Made by a program: the position numbers and the translations under genes. The notes under the pieces are model-generated. The model was not told the origin of the DNA. It saw only the letters and a list, made by a program, of their open reading frames with translations, and ran no database searches. Below are positions 22,601 to 31,386 of a DNA stretch of 64,000 bases, in pieces. Location of the stretch: assembly GCA_907163375.1 (NCBI GenBank), contig CAJQUW010008706.1:682001-746000 (forward strand). Reading direction: 5' to 3'. This stretch comes from Prostheceraeus crozeri (lineage: Eukaryota; Platyhelminthes; Polycladida; Euryleptidae). Each line of letters opens with the position of its first letter. Position 1 is the first letter of the stretch.

Positions 22601-25600
22601 GAGGCCAAGATTTGCCAATCTACTGCGATAGTCAAGATCACGAAGACTTGGAAATAGTCGTTTAAATCGTTGTTGAACTTTTTCAATTTGACCAGTTGTT
22701 TCTTTACGATACGGACACCATATGATACAGCTATATTCAAGTATAGGGCGCACGTAAGATTTGAATGCAGTTAGAAGTAACAGTGTCTCTGGTTTGAAAA
22801 CTCTTTTTGATCATGCCTAAAACCACACTAGCTTTTGCAACAATCTTCGAAATGTGCGCATTGAAATTCAATGATTACTGATGTAAATACCAAGGTCTTT
22901 AAATTCATTCACATTGTCAATAATGTCTCCGTCAAGAAAATATGAGAAATTGCTGTTATGTCGTCCGAAGCTGATGGTTTTGCATTTAGATGCATTGGTT
23001 ATTGTTTGACCACGATTCCAGGTTGGATATGTCATTTTGAAGATGGAAAGCAGCAATTTGCTGTGAGTCGTAGTCGTCATCAAACGCCAGAAACAACTTA
23101 ATATCATCGGCGTATTTCAATACGAGAGAATGTTCGATATGTCTGTCAATGTCATTCACAAAAATTAGAAATAACAGGGGACCAAGGACAGACCCTTGAA
23201 TGACGCCACTAGTGATCTTTCTAGGAGTTGAGTATATTCCCTTTATCCTGACTCGTTGGTTCCTCTCGGACAAAAAGTCGACGATCCACTGCAATAACCG
23301 ACCTTCTATCCCACAAGCTGACATCTTGCTGATTAGTAAATCATGAGGCACTTTGTCAAAGGCGCGCGAAAAGTCGATAAAGATGGTGTCTACGCTCATG
23401 TTATTATTCAATTTTTTCGTGAGGTAATCGTAAAATGCAAGAGCAGCGGTCACTGTAGATCCACCTTTCATAAAGCCGTGTTAACTATTCTCTAGAATCC
23501 CATTATTCAAGAAAAAGCTCATGAGATCTTGTGATATGATACGCTCCATTACCCTGCAGATACTACTTGAAACTGCAATTGGACGATAATTTTTATATGA
23601 AGACTTAGGACCACTTTTGTGAATTGGAGTAATCGTTACAGCTCTCCACAAGTCTGGAATGCGGGCAATATAGACATTGATTGTTGAAACAAGGTTGCCA
23701 GCTTACTGGCAAGGAACATGCCACCCTTCTTAAGCAGTAGATAACAAATGTCATCATAGGCCCACGAAGTATAATTCGTAAGGTTTGATATGCATTCATA
23801 GACACGTTGCGGAGAAAGAACGATGTTGTCAATAGACGGTCAGGTTGTATGAGTAGAAGGCGAGTGAATATGTAGGTCACATCTTGATGCAGATAAAAAA
23901 TGAGAAGCAAACTCCTTGTTAAATGTTTCGGCGATTGTGAATGGGTCATAGGATTTATGCTGATCGTCATCTTGCATTACATGAAAATGATCAATATTAT
24001 TGAGTTTCTTACTCATGTAGCCCCAGAACATTTTTGGGTTAGACTTTATTGATGCTGATAACTTCTTTTCATAATTGGTGAGAGCGAACTTCACACAGGA
24101 ATTCATATGATTTGCGGAGTCAACAAATCTCAAAAGTAATCAAAACTCCCCTTTTCGGTTTATAGGCCGATATAATAAAGTGAGAGTTAAATATTTCTGA
24201 GACTTCAGAAGGAATATTTAATTTTTGCTTTATTATATCGGCCTATAAACTGAAAAGGGGAGCTTTGATTACTTTTGTATAACTTTCTTAAAACATAAAG
24301 TCTAGTCGATCCTTATATGTTAAGCATTTAAAAATTATTCCATTCCTAAAGCGACAAATTTCCTCCATTACATGAGCCACATTTGCTGCTTTCAGGTCCA
24401 ACTGGAGCAAGACAGCGGCAAGAGTTTGCATCATACCGAACGTGGCATCAGTTATATCGACTTGAATAGGGCTGGTGTCGGACTGGTGGAAATAGTCACC
24501 GCGCCAGACTTCAGTTGTGGATCCTCAGCAGCTGCCTTTGTCCATCAGCTTCGTGAAGTGCTAATGGCAATCGAAGCATGTCATGGCAACATGTCTCAGG
24601 TAAAATCTATTCCATTGTCATGTTTCAGCCCTCATTGGTTGTATATCAATCTTCGCTTATCAAGCCTCAATATCGAATGATATTAGTCTGAAGGGGGTTT
24701 TGCTTGTGGCAATTCGGGGACACGTAAATGATCAAGGATTCCAAACAAAAATCCATCGACAGCGGATTTGTCATGTTTTGCATTTAATCCGATGAAGCTC
24801 ATTGAATTGGTATCAGAAAGCATCGTTGAATATCGATTCATTAATTTCGACATCAATTAAAATGTCATCCATTAAATTATCCACGGAGATGTGAAATCCA
24901 TTTTTAGATGGCAAAGAGCATTGAACTTGAGGAGATAACCATTCCACATCATCAGTGATGCCCACATGAACAACCGTGCCATCTTATATGTGCCCTCAAC
25001 AGCTTCTAAGGCACTTTCATGAAGCTGCAAGGTGCCCTTATGAAATTCCATGGCGTTCTGATGAAGTTCGAAGGCACCCTCAGCGTTCTCTAAGGCACCT
25101 TCATGAAGCTCCAATGCCCTCAACAATCTCCAAGACGCTTTAATAAAGCTCGAAGGCACCCGCATGGAGTTCCAAGGCGTCACATGAAAGTCCAAGCGCC
25201 CTCAGCAATCTCTGAGGCGCCTTCATTAGGCTCTGATGCTTTTATCTGTTCTTGATTGTTTCTTATCATAGCATTTCATTTTCATGGCACTCTGCTATGA
25301 TTTTATTGCATTGTAAAATGGCTGTGAAATGGAATTACCGTAGTTGTGCAATATAATGAAAATTTGGAAGCATTCTGATATGAATTTCAAAGGAACCGTC
25401 ACAACAGCTTTATTCAATTGCAATGATTGTTAACAAAGATATTGGAGCATTATCTGAAGCAGGTTTCAGGCGCTAGTTTTGATGAAATCTGAATTCCTCT
25501 CATCAAAGGTTGTCACGTGGTAATCAGAGAACTCGATCAATCACTTAGCATTACGATGACATTAAATGGATGAATACAAGCTTAAGTAATAAACCTAATG

Positions 25601-28600
25601 GAAAATGCAAGGAGAACTAACATATTTAAAGATTAAACAACCACTGAATAAAGTTAGCTTGGTACCCGAAGATGCTGTAATTTACTTTCTCAATTTAAAT
25701 CTCATGTTCAGAGCAGAACGAGCTGTGTAGATTTGGTAAAATTCCTAACGAATCGCATGAAACCTTCAAAGGCCTGCTATCCCTAAATGATTCACAGTGA
25801 TGATTTTTGCCTCTTTCAGGGAGCTGTCCGTGTAGATGCTAATATCTCTGTGCATCGGCCTGGAGAACCACTTGGTGTTCGGTCAGAGGTGAAAAATCTC
25901 AATTCCCTGGCAAAAGTTCGCCGTGCTATTGAGTTTGAGATCCGTCGGCAAGTAGAGCTGCTAGAACGAGGAGAAGAAGTTATTAATGAAACTCGTATGT
26001 ACGATACTGAACTGGAACAGACTCTTCCCATGCGCGACAAAGAGAAATTGCAGGATTACCGATACTGTCCGGAACCAAATTTACCTCCTCTGAACCTCAA
26101 CCCGGCTTGCAATAATCCTGATCCAACCCGCTGTGCAGGGCAAAGTGACAATCAGGTGGGTTAACTATGTCAATGATATTGAAGACATGGCTACTCAGTA
26201 GCTGTCAGAAAGTGAAGTGGAAATCATAGCAGTGATACTTAAAAGTCAAAAGTCAAAACGTTTATTTACAACTTGAAAACGTAGTGCAGATATACATAGT
26301 AATCGGTAATCGGCTGCAAGTATGATGAAATGTTTAAATAAGTTCGATATAAATTATTTGTATGAATAATGATCATTAGCTGATAGTTATAAGTTGTTAC
26401 TTTAGGAAGAACTCCTCCTAAAGATGCATGATGCTTGCATTCGAAGCGCGGATCAGAATGTTATCTAAATGGTTCTGAAAATTTGCATATAATTTTCAAA
26501 TCCAGAGATAAAATTGATTCATTAAGAAAAAGAGAAAATTGTGGAAAATTGTATACTAATGTTATTACTAGTTTTGACCAACAAATTTCTATGAAGCTAA
26601 ATATTGAATTAAAGGGTTTAAGCCAGACTGTTGAAAGAAATATTTGCAAATTGATGTTATATTGAAAATTTCTACCTTTAAAACGGCCTTAACAAGCAAA
26701 TACAACGATAAAACGGAAGACACAAAATTTGCATTCCCTTTGTCAAAAAATAGATGTATTCCTTCTTATCGTTGTGTTTGGTAAATAACGGTCTTAACGG
26801 TAAAAATTGCAATATGTCATCAATTTGCACCTATTTCTTTTAGCAGTTTGGCTTAAACCTTTAATTCTGCATTTACAAATGCTTCTTATAATACATTACA
26901 ACATCTTGCTAAACCTATGAAATTAGTTTTCCATAATGGTTAAGAGATGCATTTAACAGACAGTCTGTGAATTGACAGACTCTCCTGACGCCAAATTGCC
27001 GAGAAATTTGTGAGTGATTCTGACGTCATCATATTCGCAATTAAGATAAGGATGAAACTTCGCAAGCGTCATATCCGTTGAACTTGATATTTTTGAACAT
27101 ACAAGACGGGCATTTGAAGCTCTATTATGCTCTCACCTAAAATGCAATGTGTGAAAAAGAATAGCAAATTAGTAAGCATTATTTAGCAAATATTTGAATT
27201 GATGTTTGAAGTACATGTATCACCGCATGATGCTACCACAGAGATAAATTGCTTTGTCTACGTGTTTGGGTCTAGAGATGATATTTTTAACACTGATGGT
27301 CACGCCTGGAACTAGAGGGGCAAGAAAATGAATTTTCCATTGAACATTATCCAAATTGAATCCTGAATTCTGACGAGCTAAATTATTGATACCGCATTGA
27401 ATTCACACAGTCAGTAAATTTAGATCGTGAGGAGCCGAACGATGTGAATAATATTTCCATTTGATGAATATATCACGGAGAAACATCGAATCAAAGATAA
27501 ACACAGTTCACTTGGCAGACGTTCAGTCTTCAATGTGGCAGCGCTATCTTTGGTGTTCCCTAATACAACTTTCCTTACGCATTGTGCGCGCTTGGCCAAT
27601 TACGTAAGTCAAAGGGAAACGAATCTCTCAACATCTTGCTACTGTGAATGCATACAATAGCTAAGAATGAAGCGCGTCATCTTCATAGTAACCGCAATAC
27701 ACGAATCCGTCTCTGTGCGTGCTACTTTCTTCATAGGTCATTCAGCAATACCTGTTGATTAATTTCGCACGGAAGAGAAGTCATGTCAATTTAGACTTGT
27801 TATTTAAAACACGACATATGGATAGCTTCCTTTTAGCAGTTCTCGAATGACAGGACCAGTATAGGAGATATCAACGAATTTTAACTGCTTTTAGTAGCCT
27901 AGTTAAAGACCAACTCTCACCGAGCACAAAAGAATTTTCAATGATTTTTTCAGCATTTTTTCTTTGTAGCACTAAATATTTCGAACGCCACCAAGCAGCC
28001 ATGTTTAAGTACAAAAGATCCTTGAAGAATGCGTCTATAATCTCCTCAGTAATTTTGAAGCTTACTGAAAATCTCTGCATTATCTCTTTGTAGGTAGTGT
28101 GCATTGAATGCGTCAAGCGCTCTTTACCGTCCATCCTTCCTCCTCAACGACGTCAGTGGCTTCATCAACAGCTCGGTATACCTCTCCAACACACAGACAT
28201 CATCCTCCTTGAACCTAACTACTTCCAGTTCCTCATCCGTGCACTTCCACCTCATGCCCAGCCTCACAGCTTCCCCATAGGAAGCCCCCTGTCAACAGAA
28301 ACCTCTCAGCTGGCATGCGAGATCGCGTATTGGATGACCAACTTCTGTCTCGGTCAACTGCGCAAGGCTGAAGTGGAGAGCATCGAAGAAGGTCCTTGGA
28401 CACCTTCGCATCTGATCGAAGTCTCTCAGATGCGATTGGCGAAGGAATTGGACCAATCGGCAGCGAAGGAGTTGCTTATGGCTCTTCGTGGACTGACGAA
28501 TGAGAGCGCGGGTGAAGTCGCTGATAAACTGAATCTGAGGGTCATCAATGACGTCACAGTGATACGTCGGTGTTGCGAGGAAGCGGCTGCAGAGGAGACG

Positions 28601-28750
28601 AAGTGTGTCACAGACATTTTGAGAGGGAAGCGGAAAAGAGCATGGCCTTACCTTGTCCGTAAGGTCGGTGAGAAAGTTGACGGCAAACTGAACGAAGAAA
28701 TGATCAATAAAGAATTGAATAGAATATTGTTTCCCAAAGAGGCAGCTTGA
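10531..28750 (+). CDS. GATB: Glutamyl-tRNA(Gln) amidotransferase subunit B, mitochondrial (whole gene, 5 exons)
   Basis: Exons 10531-10665, 16672-16941, 24396-24599, 25820-26155 and 28094-28750 all join in phase 0 at GT-AG sites and give about 533 residues, close to the usual length of mitochondrial GatB. In the family, GatB pairs with GatA and GatC to convert Glu-tRNA(Gln) to Gln-tRNA(Gln) in mitochondria. It holds the misacylated tRNA and carries out the kinase and transamidation steps. Family motifs appear in the expected order: [10 protein letters not shown] (residues about 15-24), [13 protein letters not shown] (53-65), [21 protein letters not shown] (138-148), [32 protein letters not shown] (206-224), EVKNLNS, and [14 protein letters not shown]-terminal GatB/YqeY-type helical domain fills the last exon. 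No frame breaks are seen, so the gene looks functional. The first exon is uncertain because a convincing mitochondrial presequence is not visible. The assignment itself is very secure. Confidence 0.95.
11481..11665 (+). repeat. Direct duplication, 28-bp core
   Basis: The block CTAATGAAGTCACTTGGTTA and the following CTGGTCTC occur at 11481-11508 and again at 11615-11642. A linked CGCTTCCAATTyCTTTTCCTG is also doubled (about 11565 and 11643). This suggests a local tandem duplication. Confidence 0.7.
11829..11973 (+). repeat. tRNA-derived SINE, copy 1
   Basis: Shares with two copies near 56 kb a head (GGAGAT-AC, then the CACTC block) and the core GTCAGCGTG-CTTAGTGAAG, AAGGTGCGAACTCGTCTCC and AGTTCGATTA, ending GGTGTTGGTGT. 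The GCCTTAGTGA and AGTTCGATT segments sit where RNA polymerase III A and B boxes would be, about 45 nt apart. It is the most diverged of the three copies. Confidence 0.75.
12567..13190 (+). pseudogene. Decayed hAT transposase, C-terminal dimerisation region
   Basis: Reads [17 protein letters not shown], then after a one-base shift [19 protein letters not shown]. This is the hAT C-terminal signature in which a Ser-x-Glu-Arg-x-Phe-Ser block precedes a Thr-x-x-Arg and Pro-Glu helix. A Lys/Glu-rich coiled coil follows over about 12870-13190, broken by two or more shifts ([35 protein letters not shown]). The architecture resembles the tail of the intact hAT protein at 46117, though the sequence is only distantly similar. 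Confidence 0.6.
14519..15493. mobile_element. Non-autonomous hAT-like element
   Basis: Ends in inverted CAGGGTGACCACTT (14519-14532) and its complement (15480-15493). ATTTCGAACCA is shared just inside both ends. The left subterminal region repeats GGTACGAAAT/GGTTCGAA several times. The CAGGG terminus is typical of hAT. Flanking bases match poorly, so the target duplication is unclear. No transposase is visible inside. Confidence 0.65.
15037..15125 (+). repeat. Tandem repeat of about 33 bp, 2.7 copies
   Basis: Units built on GGGGyCCCTCAGrTGGAAwGA follow one another with few changes, inside the hAT-like element. Confidence 0.65.
16672..16941 (+). CDS. GATB: GATB exon 2
   Basis: Acceptor TTTACTTTCAG| and donor CAG|GTACGT. 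The 90 codons begin [18 protein letters not shown] and continue through the conserved [14 protein letters not shown] segment. It is phase 0 at both ends and matches the family without gaps across the exon 1 junction. Confidence 0.95.
17097..17462. mobile_element. Near-perfect palindromic MITE with TA flanks
   Basis: Left arm 17097-17268 and right arm 17282-17462 are inverted copies with few differences, around a T-rich loop of about 13 bp. The ends read ACGCCACTGTGTTC and its complement, flanked by TA on both sides (17095-17096, 17463-17464). This is the target duplication expected of Tc1/mariner-type elements. Confidence 0.85.
17620..18085 (-). pseudogene. Decayed hAT transposase with BED zinc finger
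   Basis: On the minus strand, 18085 down to 17844 encodes [14 protein letters not shown] and then [16 protein letters not shown], the second half of a BED finger (L-x-x-H-L-x-x-H). The two Cys expected in K-x-x-C-x-x-C fall at Phe and Tyr, so the finger is dead. After a shift, 17842-17745 reads [16 protein letters not shown], the hAT segment after the BED domain. Confidence 0.65.
19891..21670. mobile_element. DNA transposon remnant with CCGTAAAAT/GGTAATT-type TIRs
   Basis: The left end CCGTAAAATAGGGTAATTAG, then GACACC, is matched in inverse orientation by GGTGTCCGAATTACCCCC and CATCATGCGG at 21644-21670. TA lies at both flanks. An internal copy of GGGGGTAATTCGGACACC is at 20088-20105. I recognise no transposase inside. 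Superfamily uncertain; TA flanks suggest Tc1/mariner or pogo. Confidence 0.55.
20887..20920. repeat. (AT)n microsatellite
   Basis: Short run of alternating AT next to CA repeats. Confidence 0.85.
22143..22161. repeat. (AAT)n simple repeat at the LINE 3' end
   Basis: AATAATAATAATAAT run marking the tail of the minus-strand LINE. Confidence 0.85.
22143..24130 (-). pseudogene. Non-LTR retrotransposon (Jockey/CR1-like), 5'-truncated and frameshifted
   Basis: The minus strand from 24130 reads a linker ([15 protein letters not shown]), then RT motifs in shifted frames: [36 protein letters not shown] and [12 protein letters not shown] (the catalytic YADD is intact). The C-terminal RT tail reads [15 protein letters not shown], then [12 protein letters not shown] and [20 protein letters not shown]. 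The endonuclease is missing. The 3' end runs into an ATT-type simple repeat (22143-22161), as is usual for this group. Several frameshifts make it inactive. Confidence 0.92.
24131..24277. mobile_element. 147-bp palindromic MITE
   Basis: Arms of 50 bp (24131-24180 and 24228-24277) starting CAAAAGTAATCAAA are nearly perfect inverted copies. The core between them is itself a weaker palindrome. The MITE abuts the point where the LINE reading frame stops. No target duplication is obvious. Confidence 0.8.
24396..24599 (+). CDS. GATB: GATB exon 3
   Basis: Acceptor TGCTTTCAG| and donor CAG|GTAAAA. The 68 codons carry [17 protein letters not shown] and [19 protein letters not shown]. These are the hallmark GatB strand and loop that line the active centre. 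Phase 0 at both ends. Confidence 0.95.
24992..25239 (+). repeat. 21-bp minisatellite, about 12 diverged units
   Basis: Units such as GCCCTCAACAGCTTCTAAGGC, ACTTTCATGAAGCTGCAAGGT and GCCCTTATGAAATTCCATGGC follow each other in 21-bp steps, with two units shortened by 2 bp. Read on the minus strand, it gives an open frame of seven-residue repeats ([28 protein letters not shown]). It lies in GATB intron 3, so it is probably not translated. Confidence 0.85.
25820..26155 (+). CDS. GATB: GATB exon 4
   Basis: Acceptor CCTCTTTCAG| and donor CAG|GTGGGT. The 112 codons contain [26 protein letters not shown], the NETRMYD and [19 protein letters not shown] motifs, then a less conserved linker rich in Asn and Pro. 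Phase 0 at both ends. Confidence 0.95.
26606..26867. repeat. Foldback element with arms of about 110 bp
   Basis: The left arm 26606-26718 (GAATTAAAGGGTTTAAGCC and on) is repeated in inverse orientation at 26759-26867, with moderate divergence and a 40-bp loop. In GATB intron 4; no coding content. Confidence 0.75.
28094..28750 (+). CDS. GATB: GATB exon 5 (terminal, C-terminal GatB/YqeY domain)
   Basis: Acceptor ATCTCTTTGTAG| opens 218 codons ending at TGA 28748-28750. It begins with the linker helix ([17 protein letters not shown]) and then the helical tRNA-contacting tail, including [19 protein letters not shown] and a lysine- and glutamate-rich end. No AATAAA is evident in the next 150 bp. 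This exon is noticeably richer in GC than its surroundings, as expected for coding DNA. Confidence 0.93.
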   Translation, partial: VVCIECVKRSLPSILPPQRRQWLHQQLGIPLQHTDIILLEPNYFQFLIRALPPHAQPHSFPIGSPLSTETSQLACEIAYWMTNFCLGQLRKAEVESIEEGPWTPSHLIEVSQMRLAKELDQSAAKELLMALRGLTNESAGEVADKLNLRVINDVTVIRRCCEEAAAEETKCVTDILRGKRKRAWPYLVRKVGEKVDGKLNEEMINKELNRILFPKEAA

Positions 28751-31165
28751 AGTGTAAATGAATCTATTTGAACAAATCGTCTTTTCCTTTGATATTCATG
28801 TACTTCAAAATGCATTATTCTACAGAAATCACAAGACTATTTTAAGCAGAGATATATTATGGTGTGACAACGTATCTGAAGGCACACATGGCATCAATCT
28901 GCATTCTTCTATTTTGACATTAATTAAAGGTTGAACGTAGTTAAGGAAAATTTGCAGGTTAAGCCAATATCTACATGTGAACATGTCTGTTTCAAAAATG
29001 ATCAACCACACCTTCAGTTGCTGATTTCTAGCTAGAAACAATTTACTGTGTTTATGATTGAAAACACAGTATTACTGAAATAGCATAAATATCTTACTAT
29101 CAATGAGAACACATCGTGTTTGAAAATTGATTGGTTGTGCATCGATGATATATTGGAAAAACAGTTGCTTCTTCGATGCTGTTTGTTGCAATTTGCCGAA
29201 TTTTTGACAAACACAACGTCTGTCATCTTTCTGGAGAAGCGACCCAATGCAATCGAAATGTCCAGACGTACGGTATGTCGCAACTACAATTGAACACATT
29301 TCATAGCCTCAATCAAGTGGACAATTGAAAATTTAACATGTAGATGCTGTGTGCAAAATTTTCTCTTTTCCATATGAATCTGTTAGTATTATTAATAAGG
29401 GATTTCTTTCCCAGATGATATGTTTTGCTTCTCGATTATTTATACCTGCTAATTCATTTGCCTTTGTTGTATTCTGATTTGATTATTGTGTTCATTTGCT
29501 TCGTCCTTTTGTGCTATGGCTGTATGTCTTGATTTCTTAGTGCTGCATCCACGCCATGAAATGTGTTCGATTGTATTTGCGGTACACCATTCGTCTGGAC
29601 ATTACGATTGCATTGTGTCGCTGGCCCAGAAAGATGACAGATGTCTGTCGAAAATTCGGCAAATTGCAATGAAATGGTATCGAAGAAGCAACTGTTTCCC
29701 CAACATCATTTTCCTTTGGTTTTCTATCACACAAATAATGTATCTCACTATATCGGTAGAAGCGATATAAAAATATATAACTGAAAAAGTAGTGGAAAGT
29801 CAAGTAATTGAATGCGCTTAATGGTTTAACATTACTAGTACCCTTATCCGCGGGTTGGACGGTGCTGACATAGTCTGACTTTCTGGAATGTTGTGGCACT
29901 TTTAGTCCGGATACCCTTCCTGCACTTCCAGTGACACTTTTGGAGCTCGACCTCTGTACTAAAAGATCGTTAGGCCAAGCACGTAGCCACGAAGACCACA
30001 CTGATGATTATCAACCAATTAATTTACAATTAGCAATTAATGTAGATATCTTCGAGATCAACAAGTTGAGAATTTGATTTGTCGATTGAGATGTGTAGCT
30101 ATCCATTATTTTACTCATTCATAATGGCTTGGCAGCGTTTCTGAAGTTACATGTGATTTGTCTTACATTTATTGATAGCATTCTTTGAAATATTTAACAT
30201 TATTTTCATGCTGCAAGTGTTATGAATATTAGAAACTTCAAAGTTTAAATTTTCTGTTTTAAGGGAACATTTTGATTTTTGAAAATCGAAATGATAGTGA
30301 ATGAAATCAAGATCTGAAAGTTACTGCAGTCTAGAAAATGAGAATCGATGTCAGATCGAGTTCATCCAATCTACCTGCACATGATGACGAGCTATTGCTA
30401 GCGAAGTTATTTACTTATTTTCATAATGTTAATCCTGCAAGTGACGTTGCTGTTTTGCATACTTTTCATTGATCAGTGGAACACTTAGACACTGGATAAT
30501 AGAAGTGTATTTTCATAAACTCGTACATGTGTCAAGAGAACATGGTATAGTCAATAGTAATTTACCTTTCAAAGAATCCTCAAAACTTGCATGAAAATGA
30601 AGAAATGAAAATCCTCAGACGTTCTGTTGTTGATTTCTATATAAAATCAAGGCACTTCAAGTCCAGCTCCTTCTAATGATCAGACACAAAATATGTCGAA
30701 ATGCTACTCTGATTAAGAAGCCTTATGAGCGGCAGTTGTCTGCTCAAGAGGGTTATGCTTTCTGTTAATAATAAGCTCCACCTGTATTATTTCTTCTGTG
30801 TCAATTCGAGCATCGACGTGTCAGTGACTCACAAGACCCGCCTGAATAGATTTTAATGACATACAGAGTTCCCGCGGAGTTGAAGGTCATTGATTTACTC
30901 TTTGAAAACCTTGAAATTTTTCACTTGAAAAGCCGCGGTAACCCTGTTATGAGCAATGATTTTTTATTTTCCGAACCAACTATTCAAAATCAGAAGCATG
31001 CGCTCGTAATTAAATTTTACAAATTGATTGACTTTTGGATATTCGATACTTTGGATGCAAAAAAATCCTTTTACCAGTAGTGAGTTTTGTGGGAATTGCT
31101 GAAATTTGAAAGGGTTTAGATTTTTTGAATATTTAGATATTCTCCAACAATGTTTTACCTTGTAG
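28751..31165. other. Intergenic region between GATB and seipin
   Basis: No conserved exon seen. It holds the inverted duplication at 29125-29740, and any seipin promoter should lie toward its right end. No TATA-type signal can be singled out in such AT-rich DNA. Confidence 0.5.
29125..29740. repeat. Inverted duplication, arms of about 180 bp
   Basis: 29125-29303 and 29556-29740 are inverted copies. Both translate, from their outer ends inward, into related peptides (MCSIVVATYRTSGHFDCIGS and MCSIVFAVHHSSGHYDCIVS), reflecting the shared DNA. Roughly three quarters of bases match, with a spacer of about 250 bp. Possibly the long TIRs of an old transposon. Confidence 0.7.
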
Positions 31166-31386
31166 ATGTTGCTGTTGTTGGTAGAGTACACGGTTGCATT
31201 TCTCACATGGTTCTTGGCACGGATCCATCCATATTGGCGGAGTGCCGAGCCCTTTGTAAAAACACTTCTGTATCTGCTCATCCAGCTTATTATATCTTTC
31301 TGGTCGTCTGTTTTTATCTATATTGCCTTTTACATGATATACGTGCCAGATGCCATTTATGAAGCGCCAGTGAATTTTATATTCAA
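31166..31386 (+). CDS. BSCL2: Seipin exon 1 (cytosolic N-terminus and first membrane helix)
   Basis: Starts at ATG 31166 and ends at donor CAA|GTGAGT in phase 2. It is strongly hydrophobic: a first stretch at residues 1-19, then the membrane helix around LLYLLIQLIISFWSSVFIYI. The sequence CTTGTAG directly before the ATG could be a splice acceptor, so an upstream 5' exon is possible. Confidence 0.8.

Larger units (their letters stand above)
16942..24395 (+). other. GATB intron 2 (7.5 kb)
   Basis: Contains, in order, a 366-bp palindromic MITE, a BED-finger hAT relic, a 1.8-kb TIR element, a LINE fragment on the minus strand and a 147-bp palindromic MITE. The stretch 18100-19890 shows only short tRNA-like (B-box) and inverted motifs near 18590-18720 that I could not assign. 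Confidence 0.8.

Noticed and set aside
27871..28134. Minus-strand frame overlapping the start of GATB exon 5
   Set aside because: Shadow of intron and exon sequence on the other strand, with no homology recognised.
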